From the NCBI GenBank assembly GCA_900547685.1, contig URHS01000009.1:1-64000 (forward strand): a stretch of 64,000 nt of DNA. Direction: 5' to 3'. Of this stretch, positions 25,255-36,626 are shown one piece after another. Source of the stretch: an uncultured Blautia sp. (GTDB lineage: Bacteria > Bacillota > Clostridia > Lachnospirales > Lachnospiraceae). A program made the translations under genes and the position numbers. The number at the start of each line of letters is the position of its first letter. The first letter of the stretch is position 1. The notes below the pieces were generated by a model. That model had not been told where the DNA came from, did no database searches, and saw only the letters and a list, made by a program, of their open reading frames with translations.

Positions 25255-26394
25255 ATGAAGCAAAATCTTTTTCTGCTGTCATTAGCAAAGTTTTTGTCAG
25301 GGTTTGCAGGTTATATTTACGATATCGGGATTGTCATTTATTTGTTTAGTCAAACAAAATCCGTAGCAGTTATTGGGGGATTTTTTATTTCTCAGTTTCT
25401 TCCGGCATTGATTATTTTGTTTACAGGGAAGCTCATTGACACCCATAATCAGAAAATGCTTATGTTTCTGTCAAATTTGGCAAAGGCAGCAGTTTTCTTT
25501 TTACTTTTATTTGAAGCCAATATAGTTTTTATCTATGTGGCAACTTTTTTTATGAACTTACTTTTGGAGTTTGAGAGCAATACGTCGCAGGCTCTTATGG
25601 CAAACCTTTTTTCAAAGGGCAATTTATTTAAGGCAGCTTCAGTTATCAATATTTTGGACTCAGCCTCTCTAATTCTGGCTCCGGTCTGTGCGTCCGTAAT
25701 TGCAACGAAGTTCAGTATTCATATTAATTTGATAATTGATATTGTATTATATGGAGTGACTGGATTTTTGTATTTATTACTGCCGTCAGATGCTTTAGGT
25801 AATATAGAGAAACAGAAAGAGGAAAAGAAAGGATATACGTCTATTATAAAGAATAAAAGAATTTTATGTACGGTTCTTTTCTGGAACTTTTTTATGCTCT
25901 GCATCGGAATTGCGTCACCTCTTGAAATTAGTATGATTGAGGATACCTTGGGAATGTCATCTTCCTGGTACGGAATTGGAAATACAGTAGAGGGCATTGG
26001 AATGTTGCTTGCATCGGGCTTTGTTTTGGGAATTATTAAGAAATTAAAGCCGGAAAATATTATTTTGCCGGGACTTTTCAGTGCAGCTATGAGTTATGGC
26101 GTTATAGGCACAGCCAGAAATATATGGATGTATCTTTTCGGTGCAAGACTGGTAGGGGTGACATCGACTTTTTGCCCGTTGGGATTTAAAACGGCTGTAC
26201 AGATACAGAGTGAAACTAGTCTGGTGGGGAGAACTTTTACCGCATCAAGATTTACGATTTTGATTACCAGAATGATAGGCTCTTTGCTGGTAGGCGGTAT
26301 GCTTACTGTGTGGAGTATAAGAGTGATTTATTATCTGCTGGCAGGATTTTTGATGGTTACAGCAGTGGCGTATTATTTTGCAAATAGAAAATAA
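25255..26394 (+). CDS. Major facilitator superfamily transporter
   Basis: About 12 hydrophobic segments over 379 residues, starting NLFLLSLAKFLSGFAGYIYDIG, and the loop after the second segment (GKLIDTHNQKML) resemble the MFS efflux proteins of the macrolide-exporter branch. The substrate is unknown. The ATG at 25255 has AAGGA six bases ahead; an in-frame ATG at 25222 lies at the predicted transcription start. Its 3' end overlaps the convergent Rpn-family gene by 22 bases. Confidence 0.82.
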   Translation: MKQNLFLLSLAKFLSGFAGYIYDIGIVIYLFSQTKSVAVIGGFFISQFLPALIILFTGKLIDTHNQKMLMFLSNLAKAAVFFLLLFEANIVFIYVATFFMNLLLEFESNTSQALMANLFSKGNLFKAASVINILDSASLILAPVCASVIATKFSIHINLIIDIVLYGVTGFLYLLLPSDALGNIEKQKEEKKGYTSIIKNKRILCTVLFWNFFMLCIGIASPLEISMIEDTLGMSSSWYGIGNTVEGIGMLLASGFVLGIIKKLKPENIILPGLFSAAMSYGVIGTARNIWMYLFGARLVGVTSTFCPLGFKTAVQIQSETSLVGRTFTASRFTILITRMIGSLLVGGMLTVWSIRVIYYLLAGFLMVTAVAYYFANRK

Positions 26395-27074
26395 GGAGCT
26401 GTTGCATTAAGTGCATATCGAGAAATATTATATTTTTTCAGAAGTGATTTTAGCCCTTCCGGAGTCTTGCCCAGTTCTTCCAGTTGGGCTAAATCTCCGT
26501 TTTCTGCTAACTTTGCAATTAAAGTGCTGGTTTCTGCAATACCTGATTGCATGCCGTCTTCCCAGGCATCTTCAATTTCCATCTTTTTTGAATACCGTCT
26601 TACTCGGGCTGTATATTCTGAATAATCATGCAGGGATTTACACGTAGAAAGAAGCTCTTGATTATGTCCCGGATTGATATTTAGCATAACAGCTTCAAGT
26701 TCTAATTTCGGAGTATCGTTTAAATGCGTGTAAGCATTTGAGAGTTTTAGTATTTGTCTGTCCGGCATCTCTTCCTCACCATTATAAAAAATTAAAAAAT
26801 TCGGTGTGGGAATAGAGATGATTCTTGTGCCGTATAAATGGGCTTCTTTTGTCAAAGCTGAGTAAATATCAGATACATAAAATAAAAATCTCAGCGGTAA
26901 ATTAGGGTTGTAGGTAGATTGATGCTTGTAAAGAGAAAGTCTGGAGTCAATTAGGAAAGATACATCATTTTGCATAGACATATAAATAGCATTTTCCAAT
27001 GTATTGATTTCCAGTTCTTCAGGATTTTTGTAGTGCTTTCCGGTTACAGCAAGTTTGTTGTTTCCTTTGTCCAT
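26373..27074 (-). pseudogene. Shortened Rpn-family (PD-D/ExK) nuclease gene
   Basis: The N-terminal 170 residues match the Lachnospiraceae type of Rpn family recombination-promoting nuclease / putative transposase: DKGNNKLAVTGKHYKNPEE, SLYKHQSTYNPNLPLRFLFY, IPTPNFLIFYNGEEEMPDR, ELEAVMLNINPGHN. These proteins are usually near 300 residues; this one has 233. From memory of the family, a stretch seems lost between DYSEYTARVRRYSKKM and the WEDGMQSGI tail. The last about 20 codons (ISRYALNATAPYFLF) are not family sequence: they translate a half copy of the repeat described at 26396 and then run into the 3' end of the MFS gene. Probably a decayed or remodelled copy, though the frame is open. Confidence 0.7.
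26396..26430 (+). repeat. Half copy of ATCGAGAATAT repeat
   Basis: AGCTGTTGCATTAAGTGCATATCGAGAAATAT matches the left side of the complete copy at 30115 (AGCTGTCACATTAAGTG then AATATCGAGAATAT) with few changes. The matching right side is absent. It lies between the MFS stop and the body of the Rpn-family gene and is translated as the end of the latter. Confidence 0.7.
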
Positions 27075-27272
27075 ATAAATACCTTCTTGAATAAAAATTA
27101 TGCAGGAGGCACCTTTTAATAAAGAAAACTCTCTGCTGTTTGGGGAATAAAAGCATTGAGATTTCTGTTTGAATAGAAATTAGAAATAAGACAGGCTTAG
27201 CCCTTAGAATTATAAGAAATATAATACTTTTCAAATAGTTTAACATGACAGAAATACAACTGCAATAAGAAA

Positions 27273-27327
27273 AAATCCCGTTTTTACACTAGATATGATA
27301 AAATGCCCATATAAAACAGCGGGATTT
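27273..27327 (+). promoter_or_regulatory. Inverted repeat around SBP promoter region
   Basis: AAATCCCG (27273-27280) and CGGGATTT (27320-27327) flank a -10-like TATGAT (27294-27299), just upstream of the first binding-protein gene. They may be paired operators or a leader hairpin. The rest of the 265-base gap before the gene shows nothing I recognise. Confidence 0.35.
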
Positions 27328-27339
27328 CAGGGAGGAAAG

Positions 27340-28626
27340 ATGAAGAAATATTTATGTATATTGGGAATAACGTTATTGTCACTGCTGACTGGCTGTAAAG
27401 AAGAGGAGCGTACAGCGGTGAGTACGCAGGAAAAAGAAAAATTAACTGTGTGGGCATGGGATGAATCTTTTAATATAAAGGCGGTTAAGGAGGCAGCCAG
27501 AGAATACAGTAAAGAACACAAAGAAATAGATATAAAAGTTACAGTAAAAGAAAAAAATGAGATTATGCAAAAATTAAGAAGTGAATTTGATATAGAAATG
27601 TATGAGAATCTTCCGGATATTGTGCTGATAGAAGATTATGAAATACAAAGCCTTCTGGCTGATTATGCTGAGGAATTTTTACCTATGGATTCTATTATAG
27701 ATTACAGCCGGTATCAGGAGTATAAGACAGAAATTACAGCAAAAAACGGAAATCATTACGGAGTTCCTTTTGACAGCGGGGCGGCAGTTTTATTTTACAG
27801 AAAAGATTATATAGAAGCGGCAGGATATACAGATGAGGATATGCAAAATTTGACATGGCAAAAATATATGGAAATCGGACAGCAGGTGCAGGAAAAACTG
27901 GGTATATCTATGCTGACTGTGCAGCCGGACGATTTGGGACTCATACGAATTATGATTCAAAGTGCAGATTCCTGGTACATGGATGACAGCGGTACTCAGG
28001 CATATATAGAGAACAATCTTGCTTTAAAGGAAAGTATTGCTGTTTACAAAGAGTTGATTAACAGGAATTTAGCTTTGCCGGTAGAATGTTGGGGTGATTT
28101 TACAGATGCATTTCAGGATGGAAAAGTGGCAACGGTTGTTTCAGGATGTTGGATTACCAGTACAATTAAAGAAAAACAGGAACAGTCAGGTCTTTGGAGA
28201 GTAGCATCAATTCCAAAATTAGAAGGAATAGAAAATGCTGTAAATGCATCCAATATCGGAGGAAGCAGTTGGTATGTACTAAAAAACAAAAAGAATGCCA
28301 AGGAATCAGCAAATTTTTTGAAAGAAACTGTAGGGGAAAATACAGAACTTTTGAATAATCTTGTAAAAGAAATTAACTTGGTCAGTGTAAGAAAGGACGC
28401 CGGGGAGTTTCCGGAATATGAGAAAACAGATGAATTTTTTGGAAATATGAATATCTTTGATGTGTTTTTAGAAACTACAGCAAATGTTCCGGTTGTAAAC
28501 TATGGCAGGTATACTTATGAAATAGAAAATATATTAGAAAAAGAAATGCAGAAAATTATAAAAAGAGGAAATATTGAAGAATATTTAAGGGAAGTACAGG
28601 AAAGGGCAGAACTTTCCATATACTAA
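27340..28626 (+). CDS. ABC sugar-binding lipoprotein (first of two)
   Basis: A 428-residue family 1 solute-binding protein with a lipoprotein signal (LLSLLTGC) that anchors it outside the membrane. It is paralogous to the next gene throughout: both have VWAWDE-FNIKA, LPDIVLIEDY / LPEIVLIEDY, YGVPFDSG / YSVPFDSG, VVSGCWI / VVTGCWI and a C-terminal VNYG motif. ATG at 27340 follows GGGAGG. It lies upstream of a second binding protein, two permeases and a beta-galactosidase, so a galactoside is the likely ligand. It could bind a different sugar or act as a sensor subunit; that is inference. Confidence 0.88.
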   Translation: MKKYLCILGITLLSLLTGCKEEERTAVSTQEKEKLTVWAWDESFNIKAVKEAAREYSKEHKEIDIKVTVKEKNEIMQKLRSEFDIEMYENLPDIVLIEDYEIQSLLADYAEEFLPMDSIIDYSRYQEYKTEITAKNGNHYGVPFDSGAAVLFYRKDYIEAAGYTDEDMQNLTWQKYMEIGQQVQEKLGISMLTVQPDDLGLIRIMIQSADSWYMDDSGTQAYIENNLALKESIAVYKELINRNLALPVECWGDFTDAFQDGKVATVVSGCWITSTIKEKQEQSGLWRVASIPKLEGIENAVNASNIGGSSWYVLKNKKNAKESANFLKETVGENTELLNNLVKEINLVSVRKDAGEFPEYEKTDEFFGNMNIFDVFLETTANVPVVNYGRYTYEIENILEKEMQKIIKRGNIEEYLREVQERAELSIY

Positions 28627-28785
28627 AAAAAATACCAATAACCAAAAAAAATACAAATCTTGAAAAGATGCTCTGGAAATAGTGAAAAAATGAATAAATT
28701 TAGTCCTAAAGAAAAATGGCAATGCCATGCTACAATAACTTCAGAAAAACAAAGAACCCCTAAGAAAGGGGAGGAGGAGAACGAG

Positions 28786-30108
28786 ATGAAGTTAAAAAAA
28801 GTATTTGCATGTATGATGGCAGCTACTATGCTGTTTGGCTTAACTGCCTGTGGCGGTTCAGAGGACAAAAAAGAGAACGGAAAAGAAGGAGCGAAACAGG
28901 AAGCAAAAGATGACACATTAACAATTTGGGCATGGGATGAAGCATTTAACATTAAAGCAGCAAATGTTGCAAAAGAAATGTACGCAGAAAAAAATCCAGA
29001 TGTAGAAATTGAAATCGTAACAATGGCTCAGGATGATATTGTAACAAAATTAAATACAAGTCTTTCCTCAACTTCAAATTCTTATGACGGACTTCCGGAA
29101 ATTGTTTTGATTGAAGATTATAAAGCACAGGGATATCTTACATCTTATCAAGATGAATTTGCAGACTTGTCTGACATTGTATCAGAAGATGCTTTTGCAG
29201 AGTATAAAATGGCTGTAAACCAGGCAGACGGAAAAACATACAGCGTTCCATTTGACAGTGGTGTTGCTGCTACTTTCTATCGCAAGGATTTAATCGAACA
29301 GGCAGGATACACAGAAGCTGATATGGCAAATCTGACATGGGATAAATACATAGAAATCGGTAAAGCCGTAAAAGAAAAATGCGGTGTGGACATGTGCACA
29401 TTAGATCCAAGTGATATCGGACAGATTCGTATGATGATGCAGAGTGCCGGTGCATGGTATTCAGATGAAGACGGAAAAGTTACACTTGCAGACAATCAGG
29501 CATTAAAAGATGCAATTAACGTTTATAAAGAACTGGTAGAGTCCGGTTGTACAAAACAGGTATCCGGCTGGGATCCGTTCGTAGGTGCTTTTAATAACGG
29601 CGAAGTTGCTTCTGTAGTAACAGGATGCTGGATTGCTCCATCTATTCAGAAGGCAGAAGACCAGAGTGGTAAATGGGGAGTTGCTCCATTCCCTAAAATG
29701 GATGAAAATGATAAATCTGTAAACGCTTCCTCCATCGGTGGCGGCGGCTGGTACGTGCTGCAAAATGTAGGCGATACAGAATTAGCAAAAGATTTCTTAA
29801 AGGAAACATTTGCAACAAATGTAGACTTAATGAACCAGTTAGCAACAGATATTACATTAGTAAGTACAATGAATGCAGCAGCAGATGCAGAAAATTATAA
29901 GACAGGCAGTGAATTCTTTGGAGGACAGGAAATTTTCGCAGACTTTGCAAAATGGACAGCTGAAGTACCTTCTGTAAATTACGGTATGAATACTTATGTA
30001 ATCGAAGACTTAATGACAGAAGCATTACAGGCTATTATAAATGGAGCAGATATGGATAGCACATTAGCAGATTATCAGGCTCAGGCTGAGGCTGCAACAG
30101 CACAGTAA
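28786..30108 (+). CDS. ABC sugar-binding lipoprotein (second of two)
   Basis: The 440-residue protein has a lipoprotein signal (FGLTACGG) and a charged linker, then a family 1 binding-protein fold, closely related to the preceding gene. It is followed by a hairpin (30115-30187) and then the permease genes; a partly read-through terminator at this place would give more binding protein than permease, as is common in sugar ABC operons. ATG at 28786 follows GAGGAGG. The gap before it contains a -10-like TACAAT (28730s), so it may have its own promoter. Confidence 0.9.
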   Translation: MKLKKVFACMMAATMLFGLTACGGSEDKKENGKEGAKQEAKDDTLTIWAWDEAFNIKAANVAKEMYAEKNPDVEIEIVTMAQDDIVTKLNTSLSSTSNSYDGLPEIVLIEDYKAQGYLTSYQDEFADLSDIVSEDAFAEYKMAVNQADGKTYSVPFDSGVAATFYRKDLIEQAGYTEADMANLTWDKYIEIGKAVKEKCGVDMCTLDPSDIGQIRMMMQSAGAWYSDEDGKVTLADNQALKDAINVYKELVESGCTKQVSGWDPFVGAFNNGEVASVVTGCWIAPSIQKAEDQSGKWGVAPFPKMDENDKSVNASSIGGGGWYVLQNVGDTELAKDFLKETFATNVDLMNQLATDITLVSTMNAAADAENYKTGSEFFGGQEIFADFAKWTAEVPSVNYGMNTYVIEDLMTEALQAIINGADMDSTLADYQAQAEAATAQ

Positions 30109-30114
30109 AAATAG

Positions 30115-30187
30115 AGAGCTGTCACATTAAGTGAATATCGAGAATATAAATATTCCTGATTACTGCTTAATGTGACAGCTCTTTTTT
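30115..30187 (+). repeat. Complete ATCGAGAATAT hairpin repeat, terminator-like
   Basis: AGAGCTGTCACATTAAG (30115-30131) pairs perfectly with 30166-30182, and six Ts follow. Inside is the asymmetric core: ATCGAGAATAT, two bases, then ATATTCCTGATT. The core recurs at 58078-58230 in the opposite direction and half of it at 26396. It should act as a terminator or attenuator between binding-protein and permease genes. Confidence 0.8.
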
Positions 30188-30202
30188 AAGGAGTAGAGGA
30201 TT

Positions 30203-31084
30203 ATGAAAAAAAAGAGTATCAGTAAAAATATTGACAGAAAAGCATGGCTGTTCATTATACCCAGTTTTATCTTAATTGTCAGTTTTGTATTTTATCCAAT
30301 GGTGCAGGCTTTCTTCACATCTTTTCAGGTGGGAATGGCAAATAATACAGAATTTGGCGGTCTTGCGAACTATCAGAGATTACTTACAGATTCTACATTT
30401 AAGAAAGCATTGTTCAATACGTTGTTGTTTTTGATTGTTCAGGTTCCGGTTATGATTTTATTGGCATTGGTAATTTCTTCTATGCTGAACAATAAAAAAT
30501 TAAAATGTAGAGGACTTTTCAGAACTGCAATCTTTCTCCCATGTGTAACTTCTTTGGTTGCTTATTCTACAATTTTTAAGAGTTTATTTGCGAATGACGG
30601 ATTTATTAATGCATTACTGTTAAATCTCAATATTATAGATCAGCCTATTGCATGGATTACTGATCCTACATTTGCCAGAATTTTAATTATTGTGGCAATT
30701 ACATGGAGATGGACAGGATATAATATGATTTTTTATTTATCAGGACTTCAGAGCATTGATGATTCTGTTTACGAAGCAGCATCTATTGATGGTGCAACAG
30801 GATTTCAGAAATTCCGCTATATGACATTGCCGCTGTTAAAGCCGATTATTTTATTTACAACAATTAACTCTACAATCGGTACATTACAGCTCTTTGATGA
30901 AACTATGAACATTACACAGGGTGGACCTGCAAATGCTACCATTACAATTTCACAGTACATTTACAACTTATTGTTTAAATATCAGCCGAACTTCGGGTAT
31001 GCAGCAGCAGTATCTTATGTAATCGTAGTATTAATTGTAATTCTGTCCTTTATTCAGTTGAAAGTAGGTGACAAAAATGAGTAA
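30203..31084 (+). CDS. Sugar ABC transporter permease (MalF-like)
   Basis: A 293-residue permease with six membrane segments and the EAA loop (YEAASIDGATGFQKFRYMTLP) that contacts the ATPase. It belongs to the binding-protein-dependent sugar type. AAGGAG precedes the ATG. It overlaps the second permease gene by eight bases. No ATPase gene is present in the locus, so a shared MsmX-like ATPase elsewhere presumably drives it. Confidence 0.93.
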   Translation: MKKKSISKNIDRKAWLFIIPSFILIVSFVFYPMVQAFFTSFQVGMANNTEFGGLANYQRLLTDSTFKKALFNTLLFLIVQVPVMILLALVISSMLNNKKLKCRGLFRTAIFLPCVTSLVAYSTIFKSLFANDGFINALLLNLNIIDQPIAWITDPTFARILIIVAITWRWTGYNMIFYLSGLQSIDDSVYEAASIDGATGFQKFRYMTLPLLKPIILFTTINSTIGTLQLFDETMNITQGGPANATITISQYIYNLLFKYQPNFGYAAAVSYVIVVLIVILSFIQLKVGDKNE

Positions 31085-31922
31085 AAAATCAAAAATAATG
31101 AATGTACTGCAATATATAATATTGACCATACTTTCCGTGGTTTCTATTTTTCCGTTTTTTTGGATGATTATTGCAGCAACCAATAAATCTGTGGATGTAA
31201 CAAAGGGAACATTGACACCGGGAACTTATTTTATGGAAAATTTAAACCATCTTTTAGAGTCTGATTTACAGTATGTGAATGCGTTTAAAAACTCTCTGTT
31301 TATTGCAGTGATAACAACTGTGTTAGCTATGTTAGTATCTTCAGCTGCAGGATATGCTTTTGAAGTTTTCCGCACAAAAACAAAAGATAAAATATTCAAT
31401 CTTATTTTATTATCCATGATGGTTCCTTTTGCAGCATTAATGGTTCCGTTATTCCGTCTTTTCGGAAAATTCAACAACATTCCGGGATTAGAATGGATTG
31501 GTCTTAATACAAATGGTTCTGTTGTGATTATTGCAATTGCTACGGCATTTTTGATTTTTTTCTTCAGACAGAATACAAAGACTTTCCCAAAAGAACTTAT
31601 TGAAGCAGCCAGAATTGACGGACTGGGAGAATTCAGTATTTTCACAAGAATTTATATGCCTACTATGAAATCTACCTATGCAGCAGCAGTTGTAGTAACT
31701 TTTATGACAAGCTGGAACAATTATCTCTGGCCGTTGATTGCGTTGCAGTCAGAAGAAAAGAGAACCTTACCGCTGGTAATTTCAGCAATGAGTTCTTCCT
31801 ATACACCGGACTACGGTATGATGATGACAGCAGTTGTTCTTGCTACATTACCTACGGCAATTCTGTTCTTTGTTATGCAGAAACAGTTTGTAGCAGGTAT
31901 GACAGGTTCTGTAAAGGGCTGA
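31077..31922 (+). CDS. Sugar ABC transporter permease (MalG-like)
   Basis: The second permease has six membrane segments and the EAA loop (IEAARIDGLGEFSIFTRIYMP), and ends in the MalG-type MQKQFVAGMTGSVKG. ATG at 31077 is preferred over GTG at 31068 because AGGTG lies seven bases upstream. Its stop is 28 bases before the beta-galactosidase gene, placing uptake and hydrolysis in one transcript. Confidence 0.93.
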   Translation: MSKKSKIMNVLQYIILTILSVVSIFPFFWMIIAATNKSVDVTKGTLTPGTYFMENLNHLLESDLQYVNAFKNSLFIAVITTVLAMLVSSAAGYAFEVFRTKTKDKIFNLILLSMMVPFAALMVPLFRLFGKFNNIPGLEWIGLNTNGSVVIIAIATAFLIFFFRQNTKTFPKELIEAARIDGLGEFSIFTRIYMPTMKSTYAAAVVVTFMTSWNNYLWPLIALQSEEKRTLPLVISAMSSSYTPDYGMMMTAVVLATLPTAILFFVMQKQFVAGMTGSVKG

Positions 31923-31949
31923 TGAATAATAATAAGGAGAGTGTGATAA

Positions 31950-34979
<3,030 letters not shown>

Positions 34980-34998
34980 AAAGAAACATAGAATTCAG

Positions 34999-35030
34999 AA
35001 ACAGCCGGGCAGAATGTCAGGCTGTTTTCG
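34999..35030 (+). terminator. Terminator after beta-galactosidase
   Basis: AAACAGCC pairs with GGCTGTTT across a 13-base loop, followed by TCGTTT. The T tract is weak, so some read-through into the regulator genes is possible. Confidence 0.6.
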
Positions 35031-35081
35031 TTTGGATATATGTGATACAATGTTTGCACAAAATAAATGAGGAGTGAGAAG

Positions 35082-36626
35082 ATGGTTGAGTGTGGGAGAG
35101 TCATGATCGTGGATGACGAATATATTATGCGTCAGGGAATAAAATACATGATCAATTGGGAAGAATACGGATTTTCGGTAGTAGGAGAGGCATCCAACGG
35201 AAGAGAAGCGCTGGATTTGATGGAGGAACTGAAACCAAATGTAGTTTTTTGTGATATTGCAATGCCTGTTATGGATGGATTGGACTTTGTCAGAATTGTC
35301 CATCGTAAATACCCCGATGTACAGATTTTGATTTTAAGTGCCTATGATAAGTTCGAATATGTTCGTCAGGCTTTATTAAGCGGAGCCATAGATTATATAT
35401 TAAAGCCTACTTTAAATCCAGAAGAGCTGCTGAAAATTTTAAGTAAAATAGCAGATAAAATTCCCGGAGTTTCCATGAAAAAGAAATCTTTTTCCAGTCA
35501 GGAGCAACAAATTGAGCGTTTTTTAAAGGGATATGAGCAGGATATAAAAATGCAGGATCTGATACAATATTTTCCACACAGCTGTTATATGCTGGCAGGC
35601 GTTCCGGTACATTTCTGTAATCTGGCAGGTCAGGATTTATCACAGATTATTTTTGAAAAGGTAGAGGAATATCTTACAAAGTCTGTATCAGGAGAATATG
35701 TGAAGTTTTTTCAAAGCCCGGAATTTCTTTGTATTGTTTTTAACTATCCGCTTAAAGACAGTCAGAAAATACTGGAAGAAATTCAGAATATGGTGAAAAA
35801 CCTGAAGATTATTCATAATCAGACGATTGTGATTTTAGGAAAACAAAGAAAAAGTCTGGAGGAAATAAAAAAAGATTTTTCAAATTCAGCATTTTTAGAA
35901 ACAGACTCTTTTTATCACAGAGGAGAGGAAATTATTTTTATGGGAGAAACACAGGAACAGTTAGAACGTGAAAATGTGTTTCATAAATTTGACTTTAGAA
36001 CTTTTTCGGCAATGCTTGCAGATAAGAGATATAAAGATGCTGTAGCAATGTTTGAAGTATATATTAATCAGGCAATGGAAAGCAAAATGCCTGAATTCAA
36101 GTTGAAAAATCAAACAAAGAATTTATTATACAATGTAGTAGGAAACGTCAGTAAAGATATTCAGAATTTGGAAAATCTTCGATATAAATACTTTGAAGAA
36201 ATTGATAAAGCAGTGTATGCAGAAGATTTCAAAGAAGTATTTGAAAACCTGATCAAAGACTTGTTGGAAAATTTTGGAGAACATACAGAAAGTCAGGATG
36301 AAAAGCTGCAGGAGATGCTGGATTACATTGCACAGCACTATAAGGAAGAACTTGACCTGGCAGAACTTTCCAATATTTTTAACTTTAATTATTCTTATTT
36401 GTCAACATACTTTAATACCAGAATGGGCGAAGGCTTCAGTGAGTATTTAAATAGAATCAGAATTAAACAGGCATGTAGATATCTTACTGAGGACAGCTAT
36501 TCCATTGCAGCTGTCAGCGATATGGTAGGGTATGCAGACCAGAGTTATTTTTGCAGAGTATTTAAAAAGATTACAGGAGAAACACCCAGTTCTTACAGAC
36601 ATGGGTATCGGATGAAAAAGAAATGA
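35082..36626 (+). CDS. YesN-type response regulator with AraC domain
   Basis: An N-terminal receiver (VDDEYIMRQGIKYMI; phospho-acceptor Asp in FCDIAMPVMDG; Lys in YILKP) is joined by a long middle region to a C-terminal AraC double helix-turn-helix (LAELSNIFNFNYSYLSTYF, AAVSDMVGYADQSYFCRVFKK). Length 514 is normal for YesN. ATG at 35082 follows AGGAG. Its stop overlaps the kinase start (ATGA). It most likely activates the sugar transport and beta-galactosidase genes just upstream. Confidence 0.93.
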   Translation: MVECGRVMIVDDEYIMRQGIKYMINWEEYGFSVVGEASNGREALDLMEELKPNVVFCDIAMPVMDGLDFVRIVHRKYPDVQILILSAYDKFEYVRQALLSGAIDYILKPTLNPEELLKILSKIADKIPGVSMKKKSFSSQEQQIERFLKGYEQDIKMQDLIQYFPHSCYMLAGVPVHFCNLAGQDLSQIIFEKVEEYLTKSVSGEYVKFFQSPEFLCIVFNYPLKDSQKILEEIQNMVKNLKIIHNQTIVILGKQRKSLEEIKKDFSNSAFLETDSFYHRGEEIIFMGETQEQLERENVFHKFDFRTFSAMLADKRYKDAVAMFEVYINQAMESKMPEFKLKNQTKNLLYNVVGNVSKDIQNLENLRYKYFEEIDKAVYAEDFKEVFENLIKDLLENFGEHTESQDEKLQEMLDYIAQHYKEELDLAELSNIFNFNYSYLSTYFNTRMGEGFSEYLNRIRIKQACRYLTEDSYSIAAVSDMVGYADQSYFCRVFKKITGETPSSYRHGYRMKKK

